From Nitrosospira sp. Nsp11 (GTDB lineage: Bacteria > Pseudomonadota > Gammaproteobacteria > Burkholderiales > Nitrosomonadaceae), in assembly GCF_900142705.1 (NCBI RefSeq), contig NZ_FRBV01000010.1:36332-100331 (forward strand): 64,000 bases of DNA, in the 5' to 3' direction. Every line of letters starts with the position of its first letter. The stretch's first letter is position 1. This document shows positions 19,979 to 29,757 of this stretch, in pieces. The notes below the pieces were generated by a model. The model made no database searches, was not told the DNA's origin, and saw only the letters and a list, made by a program, of their open reading frames with translations. The translations under genes were made by a program, and so were the position numbers.

Positions 19979-22900
19979 TCAGCCCACCCATTTACGCGCA
20001 TTCCTGAACATTCGCATCCATGGCGCATCCTCACGCCAACCGGGATGCCATGAATGCTGGACAGCGCGAAACCCGCGCTCCGGGTGAGGCATGAGTATGC
20101 TGAACCGTCCGTCTGCTGTCGTCACGCCGGTAATACCTTGAGAAGAGCCGCTGGGATTAAGCGGATAAATCTCTGTGGGTGTACCGCGATTATCCACGAA
20201 ACGCAACGTAACCAGCGGCGAGATTAACGAGATTTCGTTCTTATCGGTAAATTCAGCATAACCTTCACCGTGCGCAACGGCAACAGGCACCCGGCTCCCC
20301 GCCATGCCGTCGAAAAACAGCGAAGGACTTTGCTGGACCTCCACCATGACGAGTCGCGCCTCGAATTGCTCGGATTTATTTCGCACGAACCTTGGCCAAT
20401 GCTCAGTCCCGGGAATGATTTCATGCAGGTTGCTCATCATTTGGCAGCCATTACATACACCTAGTGCAAAGGTGTCATCTCGCAAAAAGAAAGCCTCAAA
20501 CTCATCGCGGGCACACGCGTTAAACAGGATTGAGCTGGCCCACCCTTCCCCTGCCCCGAGCACGTCACCATACGAAAAGCCGCCGCAAGCGGCGAAGCCC
20601 TTGTAACCACTCAGCGAAACACGCCCCGCAACGATATCGCTCATGTGTACGTCGGTCGCATCAAATCCGGCACGATCAAACGCTGCGGCCATTTCGACGT
20701 GACCATTCACACCCTGCTCGCGCAAAATCGCAATTCGAGGTCTGGCGCCGAGAGCATAAGGCGCCGCAATATCACTGTCCACATCGAAGCTCAGTTGCGC
20801 GTGCAGTCCGGGGTCACGGACATCGAGTATACGATCGTACTCCTGTTGAGCGCACTCGGGGTTATCGCGTAGCTTTTGCATCTGATAAGTCGTCTCCGAC
20901 CAGGCGCGATGCAAGTCCACGCGCTTCTCTGAGAATATCGGCTTGTTGTTGCGCAAAAACCGGATTTCATCCCCGCCATCGACGCTGCCGATAATAAAGC
21001 TCAGGTCGCGTAAACCTTCTGCCGATAAAATATCGAGTACATGCTGGCGCTGCGTAGCCTCTATCTGGATCACGGCGCCCAATTCCTCATTGAACAGCGT
21101 TGATATGATGCGCTCCAGGAACCTTCCACCCAGCACTTCCGGTTTCAATTCGCTGCCGTCGATGTCGTTTGCCGCCGCATCGAAACATAACTGATCCAAA
21201 TTGATGGTTATGCCAACGCGTCCGGCAAAAGCCATCTCGCATAATGTGACAAACAGCCCTCCATCCGAGCGGTCGTGATAGGCGATTATCCTGTTTTCAC
21301 GATTCAGGCGTTGTATGGCGGCAAAGAAACTCTTGAGTTGATCCGCCCCCTCCAGCCCCGTCATGTCCGGCGCATCATTGCCCACCTGCTTATAAACCTG
21401 GGCCAGGGCCGACCCCCCCAGGCGGTTTCTGCCCGCACCGAGATCGACCAGGATAAGCTCGGTCTCGCCGCAATCCGTGCGCAATTGCGGCGTGAGCGTT
21501 TTACGCGTATCCGCTACTCTCGAAAATGCGGAAACGATCAACGACAGGGGCGCAACCACCTCTTTTTTTACTTTCGCATCCCCAGGGCCGGCTTCAGCTT
21601 CCCACAACGTCTTCATCGACATTGAGTCTTTGCCCACCGGGATGCTGATTCCCAACCGGGGACACAATTCCATCCCTACCGCCCGTACCGCGTCGAACAA
21701 AGCTGCATCTTCGCCAGGATGCCCCGCCGCGGCCATCCAGTTGGCCGAAAGCTTGATCTCTCCGATATGTTCAATCAGCGCCGCTGCCATATTGGTGACG
21801 GCTTCGCCTACCGCCATACGGGCTGAAGCGGCGGGGTCAATAAGCGCCACCGGCGTACGCTCGCCCACGGCGAATGCTTCTCCGAGATAGGCGCGGTAAT
21901 CCATCAACGTCACCGCCACATCCGCTACCGGAACCTGCCACGGCCCCACCATCTGGTCACGCGCCGTCATTCCGCCCACGCTGCGGTCGCCAATGCTGAT
22001 GAGAAAAGTCTTATCCGCTACCGCCGGCAGCCGAAGCACCCGATATGCGGATTCCCGGAGATTCAGTCCCGCCACATCAAATGACACCAGCGTTTTTTTG
22101 ATATGCGTCGCTTCCCGGGTCATTTTTGGCGGTTTGCCCAGTAGTATGGAGAGATCCATATCTACTGGCCGATTGCCGAAAGCCGGATCAGTCACGATAA
22201 GCTGCTCTTGCCCGGTCGCAGTACCTACTACTGCGAATGGGCATCGCTCCCGCGCGCAAATCGCCCTGAACGACTCCAGCGATTCGGGCCTGATCGCAAG
22301 CACATAACGTTCCTGTGCCTCGTTACTCCAAATCTGCATTGGCGACATGCCCGGCTCTTCCGAGGGAATATCACGCAGGTTGAAATAGCCGCCCCGTCCG
22401 GAATCGTGCAGCAGTTCGGGCAACGCATTCGATAAACCGCCCGCGCCAACGTCGTGAATTGAAAGAATCGGATTAGGCTCGCCCCGTCTTTCCAGTTGCC
22501 AGCAATTGTCGATGACTTCTTGCGCACGCCGTTCCATTTCCGCATTGCCGCGCTGCACTGAATCGAAATCAAGGCTCTCGGTATTTGTCCCCGTATCCAT
22601 GCTGGAGGCCGCGCTACCGCCGAGGCCGATCAGCATTCCAGGTCCGCCCAATTGAATAAGCAGCGCGCCGGCTGAAAATTTTTCCTTGAAAGAATGCCGC
22701 TCGACAATGTGGCCGATGCCTCCCGCCAACATGATGGGTTTATGGTAACCACGCATCTCGCCGGCGATGGATTCCTCGAATGTACGGAAGTATCCCGCCA
22801 GATTGGGCCGCCCGAACTCGTTATTAAACGCCGCGCTCCCAATTGGGCCTTCAAGCATGATTTGCAGAGCAGATGCGATACGTGCCGGCCTGCCGTAAGA

Positions 22901-24046
22901 ATGATCCGTTCCCGTTTGCGCGTACGCTTCCCAAGGGTGAATAAATCCCGGGATATTCAAATTGGAAACTGAAAAACCACTGAGCCCGGCTCTTGGTTTG
23001 GCGCCGCGGCCGGTGGCCCCTTCATCGCGGATCTCCCCGCCCACGCCCGTGGCGGCACCTGAAAAAGGCGAAATAGCGGTGGGATGATTATGCGTTTCCA
23101 CTTTCATCAATATGTGTGTCTGCTCATCAGCATAACCATATACATTATCCTTGCCGGGGTAAAAGCGCGCGATTTTCGCTCCCTGTATTACGGAGGAATT
23201 ATCGGCATACGCTACCACTGTGCCTTGCGGATGCTGCTGGTGGGTATGGCGAATCATCGAGAATAACGATCCCGTTTCGGGTTTGCCGTCTATCACCCAA
23301 TCAGCATTGAAGATCTTGTGGCGGCAGTGCTCCGAATTAGCCTGGGCGAACATCATCAATTCCACATCGGTGGGATTGCGTCCGATGCGCGTGAAATAGG
23401 CTGCGAAATAGCCGATTTCATCGGGTGAAAGCGCGAGCCCCATTTCGTCGTTGGTCTTTTCCAAGGCTTCTCGTCCGCCTCCCAGCACGTCCACTGACTG
23501 GAGTGGCGTTGGCTCGAAATGCCTGAATAAACTTTCTGCCGCATCGAGCGAGTCGAACACTGCCTCGGTCATACGGTCGTGTATCAGCGCGACCAGCGCG
23601 CCTTTTGCATGAGCGGAAAGCTCGCCCTGCGCCTGATCTGCCGTACGGAAATGAAAGACGACACCCCGCTCCAATCTGTCCACCGCATCCAGTCCGCAAT
23701 GGCGAACAATATCGGTCGCCTTGGTCGACCAAGGCGATATGGTGCCGGGGCGCGGCACCACCAGCAGAAAATTGCCTTGAAGCAATTGGGTTTGTGGTGC
23801 CTCAGCTTCTATCGGTGATATCTCTGCCGGAGAGCACTTGAGCAGCCTCCCAAGGACCGCAGTTTCGTTCTCGCGCAGATCGCGCGTGACTGCGCAAAAG
23901 TACCAAAATTCTGCATAAATATGGGAAACTTGCGGAGCGATAACTTTAAGGACGGCCGCCAATTTTTCCAGGCGAAACGGGGAAAGTGCGCTACCGCCGC
24001 GAAGTCGAAGCATTCGATAACCTGAACGATAAATTGAGAGCTTCAT
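19979..24046 (-). CDS. purL: Phosphoribosylformylglycinamidine synthase (single-chain)
   Basis: Fourth step of purine synthesis; converts FGAR to FGAM using glutamine and ATP. Seen: 1355 residues, the large single-chain form; an N-terminal PurS-like domain; two AIRS-type halves ([65 protein letters not shown]); and a C-terminal class I glutaminase with nucleophile Cys in [10 protein letters not shown] and the PHPERGFR triad residues. It stands alone on the minus strand, divergent from nnr. No defects seen. Confidence 0.98.
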   Translation of the reverse strand: MKLSIYRSGYRMLRLRGGSALSPFRLEKLAAVLKVIAPQVSHIYAEFWYFCAVTRDLRENETAVLGRLLKCSPAEISPIEAEAPQTQLLQGNFLLVVPRPGTISPWSTKATDIVRHCGLDAVDRLERGVVFHFRTADQAQGELSAHAKGALVALIHDRMTEAVFDSLDAAESLFRHFEPTPLQSVDVLGGGREALEKTNDEMGLALSPDEIGYFAAYFTRIGRNPTDVELMMFAQANSEHCRHKIFNADWVIDGKPETGSLFSMIRHTHQQHPQGTVVAYADNSSVIQGAKIARFYPGKDNVYGYADEQTHILMKVETHNHPTAISPFSGAATGVGGEIRDEGATGRGAKPRAGLSGFSVSNLNIPGFIHPWEAYAQTGTDHSYGRPARIASALQIMLEGPIGSAAFNNEFGRPNLAGYFRTFEESIAGEMRGYHKPIMLAGGIGHIVERHSFKEKFSAGALLIQLGGPGMLIGLGGSAASSMDTGTNTESLDFDSVQRGNAEMERRAQEVIDNCWQLERRGEPNPILSIHDVGAGGLSNALPELLHDSGRGGYFNLRDIPSEEPGMSPMQIWSNEAQERYVLAIRPESLESFRAICARERCPFAVVGTATGQEQLIVTDPAFGNRPVDMDLSILLGKPPKMTREATHIKKTLVSFDVAGLNLRESAYRVLRLPAVADKTFLISIGDRSVGGMTARDQMVGPWQVPVADVAVTLMDYRAYLGEAFAVGERTPVALIDPAASARMAVGEAVTNMAAALIEHIGEIKLSANWMAAAGHPGEDAALFDAVRAVGMELCPRLGISIPVGKDSMSMKTLWEAEAGPGDAKVKKEVVAPLSLIVSAFSRVADTRKTLTPQLRTDCGETELILVDLGAGRNRLGGSALAQVYKQVGNDAPDMTGLEGADQLKSFFAAIQRLNRENRIIAYHDRSDGGLFVTLCEMAFAGRVGITINLDQLCFDAAANDIDGSELKPEVLGGRFLERIISTLFNEELGAVIQIEATQRQHVLDILSAEGLRDLSFIIGSVDGGDEIRFLRNNKPIFSEKRVDLHRAWSETTYQMQKLRDNPECAQQEYDRILDVRDPGLHAQLSFDVDSDIAAPYALGARPRIAILREQGVNGHVEMAAAFDRAGFDATDVHMSDIVAGRVSLSGYKGFAACGGFSYGDVLGAGEGWASSILFNACARDEFEAFFLRDDTFALGVCNGCQMMSNLHEIIPGTEHWPRFVRNKSEQFEARLVMVEVQQSPSLFFDGMAGSRVPVAVAHGEGYAEFTDKNEISLISPLVTLRFVDNRGTPTEIYPLNPSGSSQGITGVTTADGRFSILMPHPERGFRAVQHSWHPGWREDAPWMRMFRNARKWVG

Positions 24047-24154
24047 TTTACACGAGAAGGCAGGCTGCCCGTAGCCGGGGAGGCTTTAAAAAGGGGCGCT
24101 TACTCTTTTAAGGACTGCTTGTCGCCATAAGGTTGTCCCTAAGAAAATATTGCG

Positions 24155-24180
24155 CAGCTTGTAATTAATTACGCAAGCTG
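24155..24180. promoter_or_regulatory. 26-bp operator-like dyad between purL and nnr
   Basis: CAGCTTG (24155-24161) and CAAGCTG (24174-24180) flank the 10-bp palindrome TAATTAATTA. It lies in the divergent intergenic region, 109 bp upstream of the purL start and 78 bp upstream of nnr. A protein-binding site or promoter-proximal hairpin is plausible; the factor is unknown. Confidence 0.5.
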
Positions 24181-24198
24181 ATACACAAGAATCAATTT

Positions 24199-24229
24199 CC
24201 TGAAACATCATGTAATGATGAGATTCAGG
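24199..24229 (+). promoter_or_regulatory. Strong hairpin in the nnr leader
   Basis: CCTGAA-A-CATCAT, loop GTA, then ATGATG-AGA-TTCAGG: two paired blocks of 6 bp each with a small internal bulge. It ends 28 bases before the nnr start codon. It could be a 5' UTR structure or an operator. No T-run follows, so it is unlikely to be a terminator for plus-strand transcripts. Confidence 0.45.
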
Positions 24230-24257
24230 TTTGTAGAAACATTTTACGGTCAATATC

Positions 24258-25802
24258 ATGAACCTATCAAAACACAATAATTCCAGCGCCGTTTATCTCG
24301 CCGCCGAGATCCGGGAGATCGAGCAACTTGCGGCTGCTTTACCCGGATGGCCCCAACTCATGGAAAAAGCCGGTTTGGCCGCTGCCGAAATTGCGCGAGA
24401 GAAACTTTTGACAGCCGGCAAAACGAGAGCGCTGGTGTTGGCCGGCCCGGGTAACAATGGTGGCGACGCCTTCGTCGTGGCCCGCCATTTGCACGGGTGG
24501 TGGTACAAGGTCACACTGGTGTTCACTGGTGAGCGCAAAAATCTTTCAGACGATGCGAAACAGGCACTGAACGCCTGGCTCGCCGCGAGTGGCGAGGTAC
24601 TCTCCGAAATCCCTGAAAATGAAACGTGGGATGTCGTAATAGACGGTTTATTCGGGATTGGTCTTGATCATCGCGATGGGCGAAACCTGGCCGCTGAATA
24701 TCTCGATCTTATCGAGGCGGTTAATCGCATGAATCTGCCCGTGCTCTCACTCGACATTCCGAGCGGCCTGGGCAGCGATACCGGCACGGTGCATGGCGCC
24801 GCCATCAGGGCCGCCATCACTGTGACGTTCATCAGCCTGAAAGCCGGTCTTCTGACCGGACATGGCCCCGAGTATTGCGGGGAAATATTTGTACGTGACC
24901 TTGATCTGGACGTGTCATCGCTGAAAGAACCCGGCTCATGGATGATAGATCAGGCCAATGCTCAACAATTATTGCCGCTACCCCGCCCCTCGAATAGCCA
25001 CAAAGGCATGTTCGGCAGCATCGGCATCATCGGCGGCTCAGCCGGAATGGTCGGGGCGGTACTTCTGGCCGGAATCTCGGCGTTGAAGCTGGGCGCAGGC
25101 CGCGTCTATCTCGGGCTGATTGCCGGCGATGCTCTCGGGGTCGATCCCGCCCAGCCCGAATTGATGCTGCGCCTGCCCCATGATTTATTCAAACTCGATA
25201 ACCTGAACTGCATGATCGTCGGCCCCGGGCTAGGTATGGAACCAGACGCCAGCTTCTGGTTGAGTTGCGCGCTGGAATCGGACTTGCCGCTCGTGTTGGA
25301 TGCCGATGCTTTAAACATCATCGCAAGTGATACCGGAATTGCCACCCTGCTCAAGGAACGTAAAGCCGCTTCCATTCTTACACCTCACCCTGCCGAAGCT
25401 GCACGCCTGCTGAATACCGATATATCAGCAGTTCAAAATGACCGCATGACTGCGGTGGCAAATCTTGCGACCCGTTTCAATTGCTGCGCGGTGTTGAAAG
25501 GTGCCGGCAGCATTTGCGCTGAACCTGGCGGCAAAAGGCATATTAATACCACTGGAAATCCGGGTTTGAGCAGCGCGGGTACGGGGGACGTATTGTCCGG
25601 CATTGCCGGCGCTTTTCTGGCACAGGGATTAAGTCCGGAAAATTCTCTATTACTCTCGGTCTATCTGCATGGCGCTGCAGCGGACGTGTTGCAGAAACAA
25701 CATGGCGGCCCAGTGGGGATGATCGCGTCGGAAATACCGAATGCCGCGCGAAGCCTGTTAAACCGATGGATTTACAGCTATAGACCCGCTCTATATAGGT
25801 GA
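24258..25802 (+). CDS. nnr: Bifunctional NAD(P)H-hydrate epimerase/dehydratase
   Basis: Repairs hydrated NADH and NADPH. Seen: 514 residues. The N-terminal epimerase domain (about 1-220) has GPGNNGGDAFVVARHL and DIPSGLGSDTG; the C-terminal ADP-dependent dehydratase domain (about 230-505) has HKGMFGSIGIIGGSAGM, TPHPAEAARLL and the SAGTGDVLSG ribokinase-like signature. Both active sites look complete. Followed at 160 bp by the peroxiredoxin gene, which seems to have its own control region. Confidence 0.96.
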   Translation: MNLSKHNNSSAVYLAAEIREIEQLAAALPGWPQLMEKAGLAAAEIAREKLLTAGKTRALVLAGPGNNGGDAFVVARHLHGWWYKVTLVFTGERKNLSDDAKQALNAWLAASGEVLSEIPENETWDVVIDGLFGIGLDHRDGRNLAAEYLDLIEAVNRMNLPVLSLDIPSGLGSDTGTVHGAAIRAAITVTFISLKAGLLTGHGPEYCGEIFVRDLDLDVSSLKEPGSWMIDQANAQQLLPLPRPSNSHKGMFGSIGIIGGSAGMVGAVLLAGISALKLGAGRVYLGLIAGDALGVDPAQPELMLRLPHDLFKLDNLNCMIVGPGLGMEPDASFWLSCALESDLPLVLDADALNIIASDTGIATLLKERKAASILTPHPAEAARLLNTDISAVQNDRMTAVANLATRFNCCAVLKGAGSICAEPGGKRHINTTGNPGLSSAGTGDVLSGIAGAFLAQGLSPENSLLLSVYLHGAAADVLQKQHGGPVGMIASEIPNAARSLLNRWIYSYRPALYR

Positions 25803-25847
25803 AGTTTTGCGCTGTGCGGTGCGGCGCACAGATGGCGCTATTGACTT

Positions 25848-25867
25848 CGGTCTATAATTCAAGACCG
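25848..25867 (+). promoter_or_regulatory. Putative promoter/operator of the peroxiredoxin gene
   Basis: CGGTCT (25848-25853) and AGACCG (25862-25867) form a perfect 6-bp dyad that overlaps TATAAT at 25853-25858. No good -35 is placed 17 bases before it, which fits an activator-dependent or regulated promoter. A separate hairpin (CTGTGCG/CGCACAG, 25812-25831) lies just upstream and may end the nnr transcript. Confidence 0.4.
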
Positions 25868-25962
25868 ACCAACGTAAAAACGTCGAATATATGCAACGTC
25901 GAAAGCGCATTTGTGCACATCTATGACGCCTCGATTCCATCAATCAAAAAGGAGAAATATCA

Positions 25963-26565
25963 ATGTCCGTACTCGTAACCCATCTCGCACCCGACTTCAC
26001 CAAGCCCGCTGTCCTGCCGAATGGCACCTTCAATGATACTTTCAATTTCCATACGGAAATTGCCGGCAAATATGCGGTCCTGTTTTTCTATCCGCTCGAT
26101 TTCACATTTGTCTGCCCTTCGGAGATTATTGCTCACTCGCATCGGGCAGAAGAATTCCGCAAACGCAACGTGGAAGTGATCGGCGTGTCCGTGGATTCCC
26201 AATTCACCCATTATGCCTGGCGTAATACTACCGTGGACAAGGGTGGTATCGGTCCGGTCGGCATTACTCTGGTAGCCGATGTAGGCGGCGATGTCATGCA
26301 CGCGTATGGCATCAGCCACCCGGATCACGTTGCGCTGCGAGCCTCTTTTCTGATCGATAAAAATGGTGTCGTGCGTCACCAGGTCGTCAACGATCTGCCG
26401 CTCGGACGCGACGTGGATGAAATGCTGCGCATGGTAGATGCACTGCAGTTCCATGAAAGCCATGGCGAAGTTTGCCCTGCCGGATGGAAAACAGGAGACC
26501 CTGGCATGAAGCCGAGCCCGGAAGGTGTAGCAGAATATTTAGGTGCTCACGGCTCGGCGCTGTGA
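25963..26565 (+). CDS. 2-Cys peroxiredoxin (AhpC/TSA family)
   Basis: Thiol peroxidase that reduces hydrogen peroxide and organic peroxides. Seen: 200 residues, peroxidatic cysteine in DFTFVCPSE, resolving cysteine in GEVCPAGW near the C-terminus, and GVSVDSQFTHYAW. The sequence is of the typical 2-Cys class, close to AhpC or thioredoxin-dependent Prx; no AhpF or dedicated reductase adjoins. A GGAG-type ribosome-binding site (AAAGGAG) precedes the ATG. Together with the following ferritin-like gene it forms an oxidative-stress and iron pair. Confidence 0.95.
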   Translation: MSVLVTHLAPDFTKPAVLPNGTFNDTFNFHTEIAGKYAVLFFYPLDFTFVCPSEIIAHSHRAEEFRKRNVEVIGVSVDSQFTHYAWRNTTVDKGGIGPVGITLVADVGGDVMHAYGISHPDHVALRASFLIDKNGVVRHQVVNDLPLGRDVDEMLRMVDALQFHESHGEVCPAGWKTGDPGMKPSPEGVAEYLGAHGSAL

Positions 26566-26579
26566 AACATCACGATACC

Positions 26580-26613
26580 TTGCACAGCACTATAAGTTGC
26601 ACAGCGCTATAAG
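26580..26613 (+). repeat. 17-bp tandem duplication after the peroxiredoxin gene
   Basis: TTGCACAGCACTATAAG (26580-26596) is followed immediately by TTGCACAGCGCTATAAG (26597-26613), identical but for one base. Short direct repeat in the spacer before the ferritin-like gene; function unknown. Confidence 0.8.
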
Positions 26614-26741
26614 TCTGCTGCAAGGCAGGAAACCGCGAGAAGAAGGTACCGCGACAATAAATCGTTCCGCTGTGCTGCCTGTTATGGGATAGACGTAGCC
26701 ACCACCCTGCCAATTCTTGCAATCCAAAAAAGGAGAAGCTC

Positions 26742-27221
26742 ATGGACTTCGATAAAGACAAGGCGATCGCACTGCTGAACAGGATCATGGAACTGGAACT
26801 TGCGGGAGTGGTGCGTTACACGCACTATTCATTGATGGTCTATGGCTACAACCGCATTCCTGTCGTCGCATGGCTCAAGGAGCAGGCCGAAGAAGGATTG
26901 CTGCACGCGCATAGGGCCGGCGAACTTGTCACGCTCCTGGGGGGATACCCGTCACTTTCGATCGGGCCCCTGCTGGAGACACATCACCACGACATCGGCG
27001 ATATCCTCAGGGAATCCCTGGCTAATGAAAAGGAGGCCTGTGGCGCCTATTACCAACTGCTGGAGCTGACCCAGGGCAAATCGGTGCTATTGGAGGATTA
27101 TGCACGGGGCCTCATCGTCGAGGAAGAGATGCACGCGGATCAGGTCAACAAGATGCTGCGCAGAACCGGCAGAACCGGGGTTTACGAGGCGCCCCAGAGC
27201 GGCGGATCACAGCAGCCATAA
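26742..27221 (+). CDS. Bacterioferritin-like / ferritin-like diiron protein
   Basis: 159 residues of four-helix-bundle type. Seen: ExxH-type diiron ligands spread over the helices (ELELAGVVRYTHYS near residue 17, EEGLLHAHRAGE near 50, NEKEACGAYYQ near 94, EEEMHADQVNKM near 128). The Met that binds haem in true bacterioferritin is not at the expected place (LLHAHR instead of EMKHA), so it may be a haem-free ferritin-like protein. An AAAAGGAGAAG ribosome-binding site precedes ATG 26742. Probably iron storage or detoxification alongside the peroxiredoxin; a canonical bacterioferritin is encoded at 36191-36655. Confidence 0.82.
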   Translation: MDFDKDKAIALLNRIMELELAGVVRYTHYSLMVYGYNRIPVVAWLKEQAEEGLLHAHRAGELVTLLGGYPSLSIGPLLETHHHDIGDILRESLANEKEACGAYYQLLELTQGKSVLLEDYARGLIVEEEMHADQVNKMLRRTGRTGVYEAPQSGGSQQP

Positions 27222-27711
27222 CTTCGGCAATCGTGGCCCTTTCTCTAAAGGGGGTCATAGCAAGATAACTTTTACGATGGATGAACTGGCCAGCATGAAG
27301 GCAATTCCGCCTTCGCTTCAATCGAACCGGCAAAAAAAGAAACGGAATTACTCGCCACTTTCCGTACTGCTATGCACCATGCCGCTTAGCTGAATCATCA
27401 AGTCAATCTCACTTTCCCCTTCACTCAGAATTTCGCCGGGTAGACTGGATTCCATCAACACGCGAAGTGCGGTGAGCGGGCTTGCATCAAGTGTGCCGCT
27501 GGATTCGGTCGATTGCAAGGCCGCTGCGGCCGGACCCAGGCCCGTCCCTTTAGCACCGGTAATCATTCGGTACCTTTTATATATACCCATGCGCCTGATC
27601 CCGTGTATCCAGGATGCCAAAATTCAACTGCCGGAAAGCCCGATGATGTTTAGAAACTCGCGAAGGGTTCACAAGCTTTTTTTTTTGGATTGGGTCGGCC
27701 CTTCCTGACAC

Positions 27712-27729
27712 TGATACGAAGTTGTATCA
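27712..27729. promoter_or_regulatory. Dyad TGATAC-N6-GTATCA
   Basis: Perfect 6-bp inverted repeat with a 6-base centre (GAAGTT). It resembles the dyad at 10793-10815 (TAATAC-N7-GTATTA), suggesting the same class of binding site. No gene start is clearly associated. Confidence 0.3.
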
Positions 27730-27820
27730 ATCGTAGCATTTGAACCTCAGCCAAAACGTTTTTTCCGGATTTTGACGTTTGATTTAGCGGGATAACCACG
27801 CCGGCCCAAGCTGGGAGAGC

Positions 27821-28037
27821 CTACCAGGTCATCCTGGACATTAAGCGATGGCCCGCGAGGGTCAACCTGGCTTTCGCCAGCAGCGCCGCGGCTGCTAAAC
27901 ATTGCAATGATCGGATCAGCGCCAAAATTTCTACGCCCTGATGCAGCACGTCTTTGCCGAGCAGGGCCGACGCCAGCTTGGGTGTTCCTTGTTTCCGTTG
28001 ACAAAAGCTTCACTAACGCAGGTAATAAGGGATACAT
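27821..28037 (-). pseudogene. Possible frameshifted small ORF remnant
   Basis: On the minus strand the frame from ATG 28037 reads MYPLLPALVKLLSTET and then becomes low-quality Arg/Gly-rich sequence. From 27979 the next frame instead reads a plausible helical stretch (KLASALLGKDVLHQGVEILA, then LIRSLQCLAAAALLAKA) ending at TAG 27821. Joining the two by a single indel near 27980 gives one sensible alpha-helical product. No family recognised; it follows the luxI operon on the same strand. Confidence 0.3.
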
Positions 28038-28274
28038 GGTTGTCTCCTATGATGAACAGCGCTGCTCAAGCTGATTTGTGAACTGATCAGAACATTCAGG
28101 TTACCCGAAATAGATGACGTTACGATGAAGCTTTATCAAGTTTGAAAAAACAACGGAACCTTGCGACTTTCTTCGGTACCCTTCGTGCCGCCAATAGTTG
28201 AGAGATTGAATAATCGATATGGAAACCGGAGGCGGAAAATTGTTCTGGCTCTGCCCGCTTGCTGGTCAATATTT

Positions 28275-28739
28275 TTATCCCCGTCCCGAATATTCAAATG
28301 TTATCGGCTCCAGCATTGGCCGCTCGCACTCATCCCGCATCAGGGCGGCGGTTTCTCCCAACGCGATTTCCTGGAGGCGGCAGCGCATATTCAACACCCC
28401 ATTGCCGGACTCGAAAACACCACAGGTATGCAAAGGCTTGCGGCTCGCTTTATATCGGTCAGACGCCACTTTGGGCGCTACGTCAGAACCCACGTTATTC
28501 ATCACCGCCACGGGTAGATGGGGATAGCGGCGTCTCGCTTCCCGTATCCATTGCAGGAGATTCACCTGTTGGGTGCAGTCCTGCACCGCCCCATCGACAA
28601 GGACCATATCGTAGGCGCCGAGGTCCGGCTCGGGGAAGCTTTCCAGGGACTTTCGCTCGAGCCTGTGTTTTGACTTCTCAAGTAATAGTTGCAGAATTCG
28701 GCGGGTATCCTGCTTTTCCCCCATAAGTAAAATATTCAT
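28275..28739 (-). CDS. Atypical receiver-like protein coupled to luxI
   Basis: 154 residues. The N-terminal 110 residues have the spacing of a response-regulator receiver domain: first strand MNILLMGE, then MVLVDGAVQD with an Asp at the phospho-acceptor position, then VAVMNN and a Lys-Pro pair in SRKPL. The acidic pair normally after strand 1 is replaced by GEKQD, so phosphorylation is uncertain. No output domain. The start at 28739 overlaps the luxI stop by 4 bp (ATGA), so the two are translationally coupled and the product probably acts in the same signalling circuit. The role is unknown. Confidence 0.6.
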   Translation of the reverse strand: MNILLMGEKQDTRRILQLLLEKSKHRLERKSLESFPEPDLGAYDMVLVDGAVQDCTQQVNLLQWIREARRRYPHLPVAVMNNVGSDVAPKVASDRYKASRKPLHTCGVFESGNGVLNMRCRLQEIALGETAALMRDECERPMLEPITFEYSGRG

Positions 28740-29359
28740 GCTGCCTTCCTTTGCGCGTTCTCCGGTAGCGTGCCGAACAGGCAGAACTCCGTGATTGCGT
28801 CGATCTCGATATAACATGCCACGGTTAAAACGCGCCCGATCTTGATGGGCGGCCCTATTCTTGAGACATTAACGCCAAGCTTGCGTATCAATCTCTCTAC
28901 CGCGACGGTAGTCACGGTTACGTAGCGCTTGATGCCGTTATGCCGGGCAAAACGAAATAAGGTCTGCATCATTTTTACCGGGATCTCGCTGAAGCCGAAA
29001 CCGGCGCTTTCATACTTCGGCACCGTCACAGCGAACCGGCTCAATTCCCACACATCCGCTTGCTGAGGCGCCGCCTGGCCATGCAATAGCTGAGGGAAAG
29101 TATCCTTCAACATATTGGGTCCCATGGTCGGAAGCAAGCGCCAGCAACCCAGCACCTCATCTTCATCTCCTTTTGCCAGGACATACACCGGATTGGCACG
29201 ATCAAACTCATCATGCTCCATGCCGTTATCGTCGGTAACCTCCCAGCCCAGGCGCTCATGAAAAACTTCGTGCCTCAGCCGATACATTCCTGCAACCGCC
29301 CGTTGGTCCATTGACCCGTTTCCGTGTTGCGCAAGCATTATCTGTCCCATTGTTTTCAC
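28736..29359 (-). CDS. Acyl-homoserine-lactone synthase (LuxI family)
   Basis: Makes AHL quorum-sensing signals from SAM and an acyl carrier. Seen: 207 residues with the invariant LuxI residues in order: RLRHEVFHERLGWEV (Arg, Phe, Trp), DEFDRANPVYVLA (the Asp pair), GCWRLLPT (Arg), ELSRFAV (Glu, Arg). The start is GTG 29359 or ATG 29350 (MGQIML); neither has a strong ribosome-binding site. A lux-type box lies 55 bp upstream. It resembles the AHL synthase described from Nitrosospira multiformis. No intact luxR adjoins it. Confidence 0.93.
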   Translation of the reverse strand: MKTMGQIMLAQHGNGSMDQRAVAGMYRLRHEVFHERLGWEVTDDNGMEHDEFDRANPVYVLAKGDEDEVLGCWRLLPTMGPNMLKDTFPQLLHGQAAPQQADVWELSRFAVTVPKYESAGFGFSEIPVKMMQTLFRFARHNGIKRYVTVTTVAVERLIRKLGVNVSRIGPPIKIGRVLTVACYIEIDAITEFCLFGTLPENAQRKAA

Positions 29360-29412
29360 CCGTCTTTTGGTTGATGACGGTGCTATGAAACAACGGAACC
29401 CAAACCTAGAAT

Positions 29413-29432
29413 AGCTGTAGAATCTTACAGGC
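29413..29432 (-). promoter_or_regulatory. lux-type box upstream of luxI
   Basis: CTGTA (29415-29419), six bases, TACAG (29426-29430): the same CTGTA-N6-TACAG core as the classical lux box, within a 20-bp site. Its centre is about 63 bases upstream of the GTG start, leaving room for a promoter in the -42.5 arrangement used by LuxR-type activators. It suggests AHL autoinduction of luxI. Confidence 0.7.
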
Positions 29433-29757
29433 GAAGGGTATAAATACTTGCGGAAACCGTTACCTATAGCGGGTTTGCGGCGTTAGCATACACCTGTATT
29501 TTAGGGGCTTTTTTGGGAGAATTAGTGGTAAAAACGAGCTTGGATAAGGTGCCTTTCGGCAATTGTATTGCTGTGATGTTTCAGGTTTTCACCTGGGTTC
29601 GATGCCGTTATGAAAATTTTGCAATGAAACCTGAGCGTACGCGATGACGGTCGATATCGGTTTTGGAAAATGCTTGAAAGGGGGTGAAAACGGGGACGCG
29701 AATGAGCGTTTTTTGTCAGAAAATCGGCAAAATAGAGGTGGAGCGGCGAAATGGAAA

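Larger units (their letters stand above)
27222..28274. other. Gene-poor, partly decayed region before the luxI operon
   Basis: About 1,050 bp with no intact recognisable gene. Minus-strand ORFs of 90 codons (27348-27620) and 96 codons (27747-28037) are present but match no family I know. The second shows signs of a frameshifted remnant (separate entry). It also contains a dyad TGATAC/GTATCA (27712-27729). Confidence 0.5.

Noticed and set aside
19148..20053. 301-codon plus-strand ORF
   Set aside because: Antisense to the ChaN/PDZ gene and the purL end; no motif.
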